64,000 nt of DNA from CAWIJJ01 sp963836405 (GTDB lineage Bacteria > Acidobacteriota > Terriglobia > Bryobacterales > Bryobacteraceae): positions 62,001 through 126,000 of the forward strand of contig CAWIJL010000019.1 of the NCBI GenBank assembly GCA_963836405.1, read 5' to 3'. Of the stretch, positions 23,876 through 32,564 are shown piece after piece. The notes under the pieces are model-generated. The model made no database searches. It was not told where the DNA came from and worked only from the letters and a program-made list of their open reading frames with translations. Numbering within the stretch: position 1 is the stretch's first letter; the number at the start of each line of letters is the position of its first letter. Position numbers and translations under genes: made by a program.

Positions 23876-24871
23876 ATGATTTTTCGACGGTCTGCCCAGG
23901 CGACAACACTGGTCCGTTCGCTGCTTTTTGCAGCGCTCTCCGCGTATTCACAAGTGCGTCTTGAGATTCGGACCGTGAATACGCAGACCCTTCGCACACA
24001 ACAGATCCTGAAGGGGGAATCAGGCGGCGCCCCGGTCGTGATCGCGGGTGAGTTGCGAATACCACCGGGCGAAGGGCGCTTACCGGCGGTGATCTTGCTT
24101 CATGGGTCCGGCGGTTTGGGAAACGCCCAACAAGGTTGGGCTGAGGATCTGAACGCGGTTGGCATCGCTGCGTTCCTGCTCGACAGCTTTTCGGCTCGCG
24201 GCATCACCTCAACCGCGAACGACCAAACCCAGTTAGATCATCTGGCCATGATGGTAGACGCCTATCGCGCCTTGGAGATGCTCGCGCAACATCCGCGCAT
24301 CGATCCCAATCGCGTTGCTGTCATGGGCTGGTCGAAGGGTGCCCAGGCAGCTGTCTATGCGAGCATGCAGCGGTTTCGGAGATCATACGCTCCACCGGAC
24401 CTTGAATTTCAGGCGCACATTGGGCTGTTCACGCCATGCAATACCAGCTACAGGGACGAGCAAAAAACGACAGGAAAACCGATTCGGCTATTTCATGGAA
24501 TAGCCGACGACTGGGTGGCAGTCGGTCCTTGTCGCGCGTACGTCGAGCGATTGAAGTCGACTGGCGTCGATATTACCTTGACCGAGTATCCCGCAGCGCA
24601 CCACAGCTACGATACAGTGCGCCCGACCGGTGAACCGCTCCAGTTTCCGCAGGCCAGCACTACGCATAACTGTTCGATGGCGGAAGCGGAAAATGGCGTC
24701 ATCATGAATAGAGCGACGCTCAAGCCCTTCGCGTACTCCGACGCGTGCGTGGAGCGAGGACCACACATTGGTTATAACGAGGCTGCGACGCGGGAGACCA
24801 AACGCGCCGTCACCGCGTTCCTGAGGGCCCGCTTCGGCCTCGCCTCCAGGACACCTACTCCAGGGCGTTGA
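23876..24871 (+). CDS. secreted alpha/beta hydrolase (dienelactone hydrolase-like)
   Basis: 331 residues from an ATG preceded by AGGCGG; an in-frame GTG three codons earlier is possible. A signal-like start (MIFRRSAQATTLVRSLLFAALSAYSQ) is followed by the fold: PAVILLHGSGGLG oxyanion loop, nucleophile Ser in VMGWSKGAQAAVYA, Asp in FHGIADDWV and His in YPAAHHSYD. It resembles dienelactone hydrolases and BAAT-like esterases. The substrate is unknown and no pathway genes are adjacent. Two copies of a short repeat flank it. Confidence 0.75.
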   Translation: MIFRRSAQATTLVRSLLFAALSAYSQVRLEIRTVNTQTLRTQQILKGESGGAPVVIAGELRIPPGEGRLPAVILLHGSGGLGNAQQGWAEDLNAVGIAAFLLDSFSARGITSTANDQTQLDHLAMMVDAYRALEMLAQHPRIDPNRVAVMGWSKGAQAAVYASMQRFRRSYAPPDLEFQAHIGLFTPCNTSYRDEQKTTGKPIRLFHGIADDWVAVGPCRAYVERLKSTGVDITLTEYPAAHHSYDTVRPTGEPLQFPQASTTHNCSMAEAENGVIMNRATLKPFAYSDACVERGPHIGYNEAATRETKRAVTAFLRARFGLASRTPTPGR

Positions 24872-25254
24872 ACTTGGGGCGCAATTGGCCACTGAGACGC
24901 TAAGTCTCGAACCCTGAGAAGGCCAGTCGCGGATTACTTCTGAGAAGTCGGCTTTCGACGCTGATCGGTATGGCTCCGAGCGGATTACGCGCAATGTGGA
25001 AGTAAACCACCGGCAAGACGCAGGCGCCGCAACAGACGACGCCGTCGGCATATGCGGCTTGGCCTCGCGCCAACCGCTGAAGCCGCGGAGACTTGCGATG
25101 AAGCACGAAGACTCCCGGAAGAAACCTGGACCGGGTCGTACATTGGCCCGTCATAGCTTCGGATCTCGGTGTCGACCCAGCGATATATTCAGAGAAGCAG
25201 AATGGGTGGCGACCAAGCGGCGTTCGCCCCGATTGAGCAACAGGAGACACGAGG
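24872..25254. other. non-coding gap with second copy of the imperfect repeat
   Basis: No gene is supported here. It contains the repeat copy at 25076-25114 and ends in CAACAGGAGACACGAGG, which provides the ribosome-binding site of the next gene. Confidence 0.5.
25076..25114 (+). repeat. imperfect dispersed repeat, copy B
   Basis: 39 bp beginning GCTGAAGCCGCGGAGACTTG, matching copy A upstream over 34 of 40 aligned positions in the same orientation. Confidence 0.45.
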
Positions 25255-25731
25255 ATGAAGCCAAAGAACACGATCTGCCTCTGGTTCGACAAGGACGCAC
25301 AGGAGGCGGCGCGCTTTTACGCCGCCACCTTTCCGGATAGTCGCGTAACTGCCGTTCACCATGCGCCCGCCGACTTCCCGGGCGGCAAGGAGGGCGATGT
25401 GCTGACGGTGGAGTTCACGGTTGCGGGCATTCCCTGTCTCGGTCTCAATGGCGGCCCGACGTTTAAACACAACGAGGCCTTCTCTTTTCAGATCGCGACC
25501 GAGAATCAGGAAGAGACGGACCGCTACTGGAACGCGATCGTCGGAAACGGCGGCGAAGAAAGCGCGTGCGGTTGGTGCAAGGACCGCTGGGGCCTCTCCT
25601 GGCAGATTTCCCCGCGCACGCTAACCGAGGCGGTTGAGGCTGGCGGCGATGAAGCGAAGCGCGCCTTCGAGGCGATGATGACGATGAAGAAGATCGATGT
25701 CGCCGCGATTGAGGCAGCGCGGCGAGGATGA
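25255..25731 (+). CDS. VOC-superfamily protein (PhnB / 3-demethylubiquinone-like)
   Basis: 158 residues with the paired beta-alpha-beta-beta-beta layout of the glyoxalase/VOC fold in the PF06983-like form. The N-terminal half has NTICLWFDKDAQEAARFYAATFPDSRV and the C-terminal half ESACGWCKDRWGLSWQISPRTL. Proteins of this type are small dimeric metal-binding enzymes or resistance-like proteins of mostly unknown substrate. A strong AGGAG-type site precedes the ATG. The next gene starts one base after the stop, suggesting coupling. Confidence 0.8.
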   Translation: MKPKNTICLWFDKDAQEAARFYAATFPDSRVTAVHHAPADFPGGKEGDVLTVEFTVAGIPCLGLNGGPTFKHNEAFSFQIATENQEETDRYWNAIVGNGGEESACGWCKDRWGLSWQISPRTLTEAVEAGGDEAKRAFEAMMTMKKIDVAAIEAARRG

Positions 25732-25732
25732 G

Positions 25733-26575
25733 GTGAACGCGCCGGATCCGGCTGTTCTCGACTGGCTGCTCGAATCGGCCCCGGCGATTCGCTGGCAGGT
25801 GTTGCGGGATCTTGTCGGCGCGCCGGGCCAGGCGGTCGCGGCGGAGCGCGCGCGCGTGGCTGCCGAGGGATGGGGCGCGAGGCTGCTGGCGATTCAGGGC
25901 AGCGATGGCCAGTGGGCCGGAGGCGCTTGCTTTCCGGCGCGGAGCTTAAACTGGCGCGCCGGGAATCAAGGCCAGCCCTGGACCGCCACGCTGCCCACAC
26001 TTCAACTGCTGCATGATTTCGGCGTCGACCCGCGTTCCGACCTGGTCCGCCACGCGGTGGCCCTGGTCGGAGAGAACTGCCGGTGGGAACACGCCGGGCA
26101 GCCCTTCTTCAGCGGCGAGGTGGAACCGTGCATCAATGGCAGGACGGTCACGTTGGGCATCTACTTCGACCAGGATGTGAACGGCGTGGTGGCCCGCCTG
26201 CTTGACGAACAGCTTGACGACGGCGGCTGGAACTGCAAGGCGGAGAACGGGTCCGTCCGGTCGTCATTCGCGACCACAATCAACGTGCTCGAAGGACTAT
26301 TGGCGCATGAGCGCGCAACCGGTGGTACGGCCGAATCGATCGCAGCCCGGCGGACGGGCGAGGAATACCTCCTCGAACGAAGACTGTTCCGTCGTAAGAG
26401 TACTGGCGAGATCGTCAACCTGGCCTGGCTGCAATTCTCGTTTCCAACCCGCTGGCATTATGACGTGCTGCGCGCCCTCGAATACTTCCGTGCGGCCGGG
26501 GCTCCACCCGACTTACGTATGGACGAAGAAGGGCGGAGATGCAAAATTCGCTTTGACCCGGCCTCTGAGACGTAA
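25733..26575 (+). CDS. squalene cyclase-like / prenyltransferase-fold protein
   Basis: About 280 residues from a GTG just after the VOC stop (VNAPDPAVLDWLLESAPAIRWQVLRDLVG). It shows alpha/alpha-toroid repeats: WTATLPTLQLLHDFGVDP, VVARLLDEQLDDGGWNCKAENG (resembling a QW-type motif), SSFATTINVLEGLLAHERATGG and PTRWHYDVLRALEYFRAAG. The length is less than half that of a real squalene-hopene cyclase and there is no DxDD motif, so it is unlikely to be a terpene cyclase. The function is unknown. The racemase gene starts three bases downstream. Confidence 0.55.
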   Translation: MNAPDPAVLDWLLESAPAIRWQVLRDLVGAPGQAVAAERARVAAEGWGARLLAIQGSDGQWAGGACFPARSLNWRAGNQGQPWTATLPTLQLLHDFGVDPRSDLVRHAVALVGENCRWEHAGQPFFSGEVEPCINGRTVTLGIYFDQDVNGVVARLLDEQLDDGGWNCKAENGSVRSSFATTINVLEGLLAHERATGGTAESIAARRTGEEYLLERRLFRRKSTGEIVNLAWLQFSFPTRWHYDVLRALEYFRAAGAPPDLRMDEEGRRCKIRFDPASET

Positions 26576-26578
26576 ACT

Positions 26579-27286
26579 ATGCACCGAACGATCGGCATTC
26601 TCGGCGGGATGAGCCCCGAATCCACCGCTGTCTATTACGAGCGCATTACACGCGAGTACACGGCGCGGTATGGCGACTACGGATATCCCGAGATCCTCAT
26701 CTATAGCGTCAATTTTCAGCGGTATGTGGACTGGCAGCGTCAGGGCCGGTGGGCTGACGCAGCCAAAGCGATGGCCGAAGCGCTGGAACGCTTGCGCCTG
26801 GCGGGCGCCGATTTCGGCATCATCGCGACAAACACGATGCATATAGTTTTCGACCAGGTGCAGGCGGAGGTCCAGATGCCGCTGCTGAGCATTGTCGATG
26901 CCACCGCGCAGGCGATCCGGAATGGCGAACTTCGATGCGTTGGTTTGCTCGGCACTGCGTTCACGATGCGCGAGCGGTTCTTCCGCGAGGGGCTGAACCG
27001 GCGCGGCATCGAGGTGCTGGTCCCCGAGAGAGACGATCAGGACCGCATCCACGACATCATCTACCGGGAACTGTGCCGCGGCGAGGTCCTGCCACAGTCG
27101 CGCGCACTAGTCGTTGGCTTCGTTGAAGCGCTGCAGAGACACGGAGCGCAGGGCGTCGTTCTGGGCTGCACGGAGATCCCGCTATTGGTGCGCCCGGAGG
27201 ACTGCGGATTGCCACTGTTCAACACCACCGTCCTGCACGCCGAGCAGGCACTTGAGTATGCGGTCCAGCGGCCGCAAAACACATGA
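26579..27286 (+). CDS. aspartate/glutamate racemase family protein
   Basis: 235 residues, PLP-independent racemase fold. It has IGILGGMSPESTAVYYERI at the start, a first catalytic position in IIATNTMHIVFD and a second cysteine in GVVLGCTEIPLLV. At the first position it has Thr (ATNTMH) rather than the Cys of CNT-type racemases, as I recall for an L-Asp/Glu-specific E. coli homologue. It may therefore act in one direction or on other substrates. It is probably co-transcribed with the two genes before it. Confidence 0.85.
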   Translation: MHRTIGILGGMSPESTAVYYERITREYTARYGDYGYPEILIYSVNFQRYVDWQRQGRWADAAKAMAEALERLRLAGADFGIIATNTMHIVFDQVQAEVQMPLLSIVDATAQAIRNGELRCVGLLGTAFTMRERFFREGLNRRGIEVLVPERDDQDRIHDIIYRELCRGEVLPQSRALVVGFVEALQRHGAQGVVLGCTEIPLLVRPEDCGLPLFNTTVLHAEQALEYAVQRPQNT

Positions 27287-27336
27287 CGGACGTGCCGGGT
27301 TGACTGGGTGCGTTCGCCGTAGTCGGTGACTCGGCG

Positions 27337-27705
27337 TCAATTCTCCGCCGGGGTCCGCTCGATGGAATCGATCACGACTCTCCGGTAGGGAATGCTGCGC
27401 CGCACGATCCGCAGCCCTTGTTTTTCCAACGAGGCCCGGATGGTGTTCCCACAGGGGTCTGGAGCCGCCGGCACCATCTCGCCTCCGGCTGCGTCCGCGG
27501 TGAAGGCAGTGGCGGCACAGTGCACCTGCCCTCGCGGAATGTCCAGCGTGACCTGGTATTCGCCGGCGAGCCCTGTGCTATCGACAACCGGTAGCTCCAG
27601 TGGGCCGTGTTCGCGCCCCAGGAATTGCGCCAGCGCTTTCATGGTGATGTTCAGATATTCGTAGTGCAGCCCCTCGCTCGCCATCGTCAATCTGTAGACG
27701 CCAAA
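27337..27705 (-). pseudogene. C-terminal remnant of a TIGR03435-family protein
   Basis: The readable part runs from FGVYRLTMASEGLHYEYLN through TMKALAQFL, LPVVDSTGLAGEYQVTLDI and TIRASLEKQGLRIVRR to VVIDSIERTPAEN. This is the characteristic C-terminus of the TIGR03435 proteins that are amplified in soil acidobacteria. The N-terminal domain and signal peptide are missing. The open frame continues upstream into sequence with no such similarity, which overlaps a permease remnant. It is most likely a decayed copy; an internal ATG could still yield a ~115-residue peptide. Confidence 0.6.
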
Positions 27706-27905
27706 CTGCGAGGTCCTGGCAGATGCCGGGGATGGCCCGCCATCGGCTGTTAGGCGCGTTGCGAACGCCAGCAGGTTACTGGACTCCTGCGATTCCGCAC
27801 GTTCACACAACCATCTCCGCGGATCCGCATCTCTGAACCTGCCCGTACTCCCGGGCGAGCGCCTGCTGCAACGTCGCAGAGGTCGACCTTCGCTGCATGG
27901 GAGGC

Positions 27906-28274
27906 TCATTCGGATCGCAACGCAACCGATGGATCCACGCGCATGGCCCGCCGCGCCGGAGCGATTGCCGCCGCCCACGCCACCACAGAGAGAATCACCG
28001 CCACTCCAAGGTAGGTTGTCTCGTCATGGGGCGACACGTTGGTAGCATTGGCGGCGAGGATGCGCATCAGGGGTACGCTGACGGCAGCGCCTGCAACAAG
28101 TCCGGACACCGCGGGAAGCATCGACTTACGAAGCACCCCGGCGAAAATCGCCCGGGGGCGTGCTCCGATGGCGAGGCGGATCCCGATTTCGCGCATATGC
28201 TGCGCCACCCAAAACGCCAGGTCGAGGGTTCCCTGGAGCAGGGCGAGCCGCTCGTCCTTCTTTCGGGTAGGCAT
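27906..28274 (-). pseudogene. in-frame deletion fusion of PadR start to ADOP permease end
   Basis: The first 19 residues (MPTRKKDERLALLQGTLDL) are the start of an ADOP-linked PadR regulator. They pass without a stop into AFWVAQHMREIGIRLAIGARP and APARRAMRVDPSVALRSE, the last helix region and terminus of a MacB-type permease. Everything between (most of padR and nearly all of the ~2.7-kb permease) has been lost, with a junction near 28217. An intact version of this gene pair lies at 54.9-57.9 kb. The product, if made, would be a non-functional 122-residue membrane peptide. Confidence 0.7.
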
Positions 28275-28379
28275 CTGACCCGAGCGTAGGCCGTTCGGAT
28301 CGATGCGTCAATCCCCACGTGCTTCCCAATGCGCAAATCCACCTTGCGCCGTTTCGTCCCCGGATGCTCCAATAGCCGG

Positions 28380-28778
28380 ATGGTACAGGTTGTTGCCGCG
28401 CTGCTCGAACGGGAGGACACGGTCCTCATCTGCCGCCGCACGGCGGGCCAGTCGCACGCCCTGCAGTGGGAGTTTCCGGGCGGCAAGGTCGAGCCCGGCG
28501 AGACTCCCGAGCAGGCCGTAGAGCGCGAACTTGGTGAGGAACTGGACATCCGCCGCGCGCAGGGCCCGGAAATTGCGCGTTACGAATTCACTTACCCCGG
28601 AAAGGACCCGATCGAGCTGATCTTCTTCCGTATCGCCTCTTACGAAGGCGAACCCGCCAACATGATCTTCAGCGAAATGCGCTGGGAGCCGCGCCGGAAC
28701 TTGCCGTCCTTCGACTTCGTTGAAGGCGACCGCGACTTCATCCGGTCCTACTCCGCCGAACGTGCCTCTACCCACTGA
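28380..28778 (+). CDS. Nudix hydrolase, MutT-like
   Basis: 132 residues from the ATG giving MVQVVAALLEREDTVLICRR. The Nudix box is complete: GGKVEPGETPEQAVERELGEELDI fits GX5EX7REUXEEXGU. The N-terminal VLICRRTAGQSHALQWEFPGG is typical of (8-oxo)-dGTP diphosphatases of the MutT type. It sanitises oxidised nucleotides or hydrolyses another nucleoside diphosphate derivative. The longer frame adds 17 residues without homology. Confidence 0.9.
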   Translation: MVQVVAALLEREDTVLICRRTAGQSHALQWEFPGGKVEPGETPEQAVERELGEELDIRRAQGPEIARYEFTYPGKDPIELIFFRIASYEGEPANMIFSEMRWEPRRNLPSFDFVEGDRDFIRSYSAERASTH

Positions 28779-28812
28779 GCCCCGCCGGGCCGCGCGTCTA
28801 TACTGAAAACTT

Positions 28813-29319
28813 ATGGCCACAGCGATCAAACCGGTGGACCCGGCGGAGAACGAGTTTCTCGCCAGCCTGGAAGCGAAGTCGAAGAAGCCCAGCCCGTTCT
28901 TCCGCGCGATGGCCCACAATGCCGAGGCGTTGAAGACCTTTGTGCCGTTCTATGCAGCCGTGGTCGGTCCCGGCACCGTGGAGCGGCGGGTGAAGGAGCT
29001 CGTGTACCTGGCCTGCGCTTACGCCAACGAGTGCGCCTTCTGCACCGCTACGCACGTGGCCAGCGGCCGCAAGGCGGGCATCACGGAAGACGAGCTCCGC
29101 GCCTTGCAGACCGAACAGGACCACGGATTCTCCGAGCCCGAGCGCGCCGCCATCCAGTACGCACGCGAGCTGACCCGCACCGCCACCGGCGACGACACCG
29201 GCGCCGCGCTGTTCGAGCACTTCGACGACCGGCAGGTTGTGGAGATCACCCTGGTGGCCGCCATGGCCAATTTCACGAATCGCTTCAACAACGGCCTGAA
29301 GGTGATGCCGCAGGAGTAG
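28813..29319 (+). CDS. AhpD-like carboxymuconolactone decarboxylase-family protein
   Basis: 168 residues, all-helical. The redox motif ECAFCTATH (Cys74, Cys77, His81) is that of AhpD-type alkylhydroperoxidases, within VKELVYLACAYANECAFCTATHV. It probably acts as a thiol-dependent peroxidase in the cytoplasm. It follows the Nudix gene, suggesting an oxidative-damage pair. True carboxymuconolactone decarboxylase activity is unlikely, because those enzymes lack the CxxC pair. Confidence 0.85.
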   Translation: MATAIKPVDPAENEFLASLEAKSKKPSPFFRAMAHNAEALKTFVPFYAAVVGPGTVERRVKELVYLACAYANECAFCTATHVASGRKAGITEDELRALQTEQDHGFSEPERAAIQYARELTRTATGDDTGAALFEHFDDRQVVEITLVAAMANFTNRFNNGLKVMPQE

Positions 29320-29331
29320 CGCGACAAGTCC

Positions 29332-30048
29332 ATGTCCATTTTGAGCGGCATTCACCCCGTGGCCGAGGCGCTGCGGACGAGCCATCCGTTGGATCGGATT
29401 CTGATTGCGCAGGGGGCTGGCGGGCCGCGCCTCCAGGAGATCATCGACCTCGCTCGCCGCGCCTCCGTGCCCGTGCGTTTCGAACCGCGCGCCTCCATCG
29501 ATCGGATGGCGGGAACCGCGGCCCATCAGGGGGTGGTCGCACTGGGAGCCGCGCGCAAATACGCCGACCTCGATCATGCCGCGGCCGGAGAACTGGTCGT
29601 GGTGCTCGACGGTGTGGAGGACCCGCATAACCTGGGCGCCATCATCCGCACCGCCCACGCGGCGGGGGCGGGTTCGGTGGTGATTCCGGAGCGTCGCTCG
29701 GCCGGGCTTACCGACGTGGTGGCCAAGGCGGCCGCCGGCGCGCTCGAACACGTGCCCATCGCACGCGTGACCAACATCAACCGCAGCCTCGAGGATCTGA
29801 AGGAGCGCGGTTTCTGGATCTACGGGCTCGACGAGCGCGGCACGGAAAGCTACGACCAGGTGAAGTACTCGACGCCCACCGCCCTGGTCCTCGGCGGCGA
29901 AGGAAAGGGACTGCACGAGCAGGTCCGGAAGCATTGCGACGTGCTCGTGCGCATCCCCATGGCCGGCAAGATTTCGTCCCTAAACGTTTCGGTCGCGGCC
30001 GGTATCGTGCTGTTCGAATGGAAGAGACGCCGTTTGAAAGCGACATAG
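29332..30048 (+). CDS. rlmB: 23S rRNA (guanosine-2'-O-)-methyltransferase RlmB / SpoU family
   Basis: 238 residues. An N-terminal substrate-binding domain (SILSGIHPVAEALRTSHPLDRILIA) precedes the SPOUT knot. Motif 1 is VLDGVEDPHNLGAIIRTA, motif 2 LVLGGEGKGL and motif 3 RIPMAGKISSLNVSVAAGIVLFE. It methylates the ribose of G2251 in 23S rRNA (E. coli numbering), or a tRNA site if it is a TrmH paralogue. The N-terminal domain favours RlmB. Confidence 0.9.
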   Translation: MSILSGIHPVAEALRTSHPLDRILIAQGAGGPRLQEIIDLARRASVPVRFEPRASIDRMAGTAAHQGVVALGAARKYADLDHAAAGELVVVLDGVEDPHNLGAIIRTAHAAGAGSVVIPERRSAGLTDVVAKAAAGALEHVPIARVTNINRSLEDLKERGFWIYGLDERGTESYDQVKYSTPTALVLGGEGKGLHEQVRKHCDVLVRIPMAGKISSLNVSVAAGIVLFEWKRRRLKAT

Positions 30049-30062
30049 TAGAATCAGGAGGT

Positions 30063-31729
30063 ATGCGCCGCCGCTTCCTGTTCCTCCTCCTGATCGCGGG
30101 GGTGCTTCCCGTTCCTGCCGCGCAGCCCGTGCGGGCGCGTCACGGCATGGTGGTCACGCGCGAGCGGCACGCCACCGAAGCCGGGCTCAAGGTGCTCGAA
30201 GCCGGCGGTAACGCGATTGATGCCGCCGTCGCGGTGGGTTTCGCGCTGGCGGTCACGCATCCTTCGGCGGGGAACATCGGGGGCGGTGGTTTCATGCTCA
30301 TCCGCCTGACGGACGGCCGCACACCTTTCTCGATTTTCGCGAGCGCGCGCCCGGTGCGGCCACACGCAACATGTACCTGGATGCCTCCGGAAAAGCGACT
30401 GCCGACAGCACCGTGGGTTATCGCGCCGCCGGCGTGCCGGGCACGGTGAGCGGCCTCGAATATGCATCGCGGAAGTACGGCAGCAAGCCCTGGGCGGAAC
30501 TGGTCCGTCCCGCGGTGGATCTGGCGTCGAGGGGTTTTGAACTTTCGTACGCCCAGGCGCAGGGCCTGCGCGCCCAGGAGCGCGCCTTCGCCCGATTCCC
30601 CGAATCGAAACGCGTGTTTCTCCGCGACGGCAAATTCTACGAAGCCGGGGAGCGATTCGTTCAGCCCGACCTCGCCCGCACGCTGGAGCGCATCGAAAAG
30701 AAGGGAGCAGCGGATTTCTACACGGGCGAAACCGCGCGCCTGCTCGCGCGCGATATGCAGGAGCACGGCGGGCTGATCGCGCTCGACGATCTCGAGTCGT
30801 ATCGGACCATCGAGCGCCGGCCGCTCACCGGCAAGTACAAGGGCTACGACATCGTGACTGCGCCGCCGCCGAGTTCGGGCGGTATCGGCATTCTCCAGAT
30901 GCTCGGCATGCTCGAAGGCACGGGCTACGAAAAGGCGGGCGCCGGTTCGGCAAGCGTCGTCCATTACATGGCGGAGGCCATGCGCCGCTATTTCGCGGAC
31001 CGCTCCGAGAACCTTGCCGACCCCGAATTCTATAAGGTCCCCGTCACCGAACTGCTCGATCCCGCCTACATCGCGCGGCAGCGCGCGTCTATCGACCCGC
31101 AGCGTGCCACCCCGAGCGCGGAAGTGAAGGCCGCGAAATTCGTGCCCGCCGAAGCCAACGAAACCACGCACTATTCGGTAGCCGACGCCGCGGGCAATAT
31201 CGCGATCGTGACCTACACGTTGAACGGCGGCTACGGCAGCAAAGCGACCGCGACGGGTCTCGGGTTCCTGCTCAACAACGAGATGGACGACTTCGCGCCC
31301 AAGCCGGGCGAGGCCAACATGTACGGGCTGGTGCAGGGAGAGGCGAACGCGATCCAGCCGCACAAAACTCCGCTCTCCTCCATGACCCCGACCATCGTGC
31401 TGCGCGACGGCCAGCCGTTGCTTGCGCTTGGCTCGCCGGGAGGACCCACCATCATCAACACCGTCCTCGAGGTGATGGTCAACGTCCTCGACTTCAACAT
31501 GAATATTCAGGATGCGGTCAACTGGCCGCGATTTCATCACCAGTGGCTTCCCGACGAGCTGCGCGTCGAGCCCGGATATTCGCCCGATACCGTAGCCCTG
31601 CTGGAAGCCCGCGGCTACACCGTGAAACGCGTCAATGCGCAGGGCGAGTGCGCCGCCATCCGCTTCGCCAACGGCTGGCTGGAAGGCGCGGCGGATCCAC
31701 GCTCCGAAGGTACGGCGGAAGGACACTAA
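30063..31729 (+). CDS. ggt: gamma-glutamyltranspeptidase, frameshifted
   Basis: A perfect AGGAGG site precedes MRRRFLFLLLIAGVLPVPAAQPV, a signal peptide. The first part (RHGMVVTRERHATEAGLKVLEAGGNAIDAAVAVGFAL) and the second part (RAPGAATRNMYLDASGKATADSTVGYRAAGVPGTV onward) are continuous GGT sequence in different frames. One missing base between 30318 and 30330 would restore a TFLDFRERAPG junction. The autoprocessing nucleophile is the first Thr of TTHYSVADAAGN, and LSSMTPTIVLRDGQPLLALGSPGG is the small-subunit motif. The enzyme splits glutathione in the periplasm. It is either an assembly error or a recent pseudogene. Confidence 0.85.
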
Positions 31730-31736
31730 CCACTCG

Positions 31737-32564
31737 ATGGACCACGTACTCTCCACCCATCTCTTCGTCAATCACCGGCTCACCGCGGCGCTGTTGACGA
31801 AGGTGCAGAATGCCGGGATTCCGGCGGTCGAGATCTTCTGCGCGCGCCAGCACCTGGATTATCACGACCGCGCCCAGATCGCCGAACTGGGCCACTGGTT
31901 CCACGATTCCGAACTCAAGTTGCACTCCCTGCACTCCCCCATGTACAGCGACGAGATCTGGGGCCGCTCCGGACCGAACGCCGTCATCACCATCACCGAA
32001 ACCAGGAAGGCGCGGCGCATTCAACTGGTGGATGAGATCAAGCGCGCCATCGAAATCGCCGAGGTCATTCCTTTCCGCTACCTCGTCCAACACCTCGGAG
32101 TCGGCGGCGAAGAGTTCAGCATGCACAAGTTCGATGCCGCTTTCGGCGCGCTCGAGGAGATCAGCATCTTCGCCCGCCAGCGAGGCGTGGACGTGCTGCT
32201 CGAAAATACCCCCAACGAGCTGTCGAGCGCCGAACGGCTCCACCAGTTCGAAGAGCTGACGCACCTCGGCCTCAACTACGTGTTCGACACCGGCCACGCC
32301 CACATGAACGAAGGCGTGGAGGCCGCGTTCACTATGATGAAGGAGCGCATCCGGTCCACGCACGTCCACGATAACGACGGGGAAAGCGATTCCCACCTGT
32401 TCCCCCTGATCGGCGGCGGCACCATCGACTGGCCGGCCACGATGCAGCTTTTGCGCAGCCGCGCGGATCAGTATCCGCTCCTGCTCGAACTCAGGGAGCG
32501 GCCCGACTTGCCCGCCCCGCTCGAAACCGTGAAGCAGATTTTCGAGCGGCTGGAAGCCCTTTAA
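31737..32564 (+). CDS. sugar phosphate isomerase/epimerase-type TIM-barrel protein
   Basis: 275 residues from the ATG giving MDHVLSTHLFVNHRL. This is the xylose isomerase-like AP-endonuclease 2 fold. Likely metal ligands appear in LLENTPNE, YVFDTGHAHM, THVHDNDGESDSHLFPLIGGG (His and Asp) and LLELRE. Such proteins isomerise sugars or inositols, or are uncharacterised. Its stop overlaps the asnS start (TAATG), so it is translationally coupled to a housekeeping gene. The substrate cannot be told. Confidence 0.8.
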   Translation: MDHVLSTHLFVNHRLTAALLTKVQNAGIPAVEIFCARQHLDYHDRAQIAELGHWFHDSELKLHSLHSPMYSDEIWGRSGPNAVITITETRKARRIQLVDEIKRAIEIAEVIPFRYLVQHLGVGGEEFSMHKFDAAFGALEEISIFARQRGVDVLLENTPNELSSAERLHQFEELTHLGLNYVFDTGHAHMNEGVEAAFTMMKERIRSTHVHDNDGESDSHLFPLIGGGTIDWPATMQLLRSRADQYPLLLELRERPDLPAPLETVKQIFERLEAL

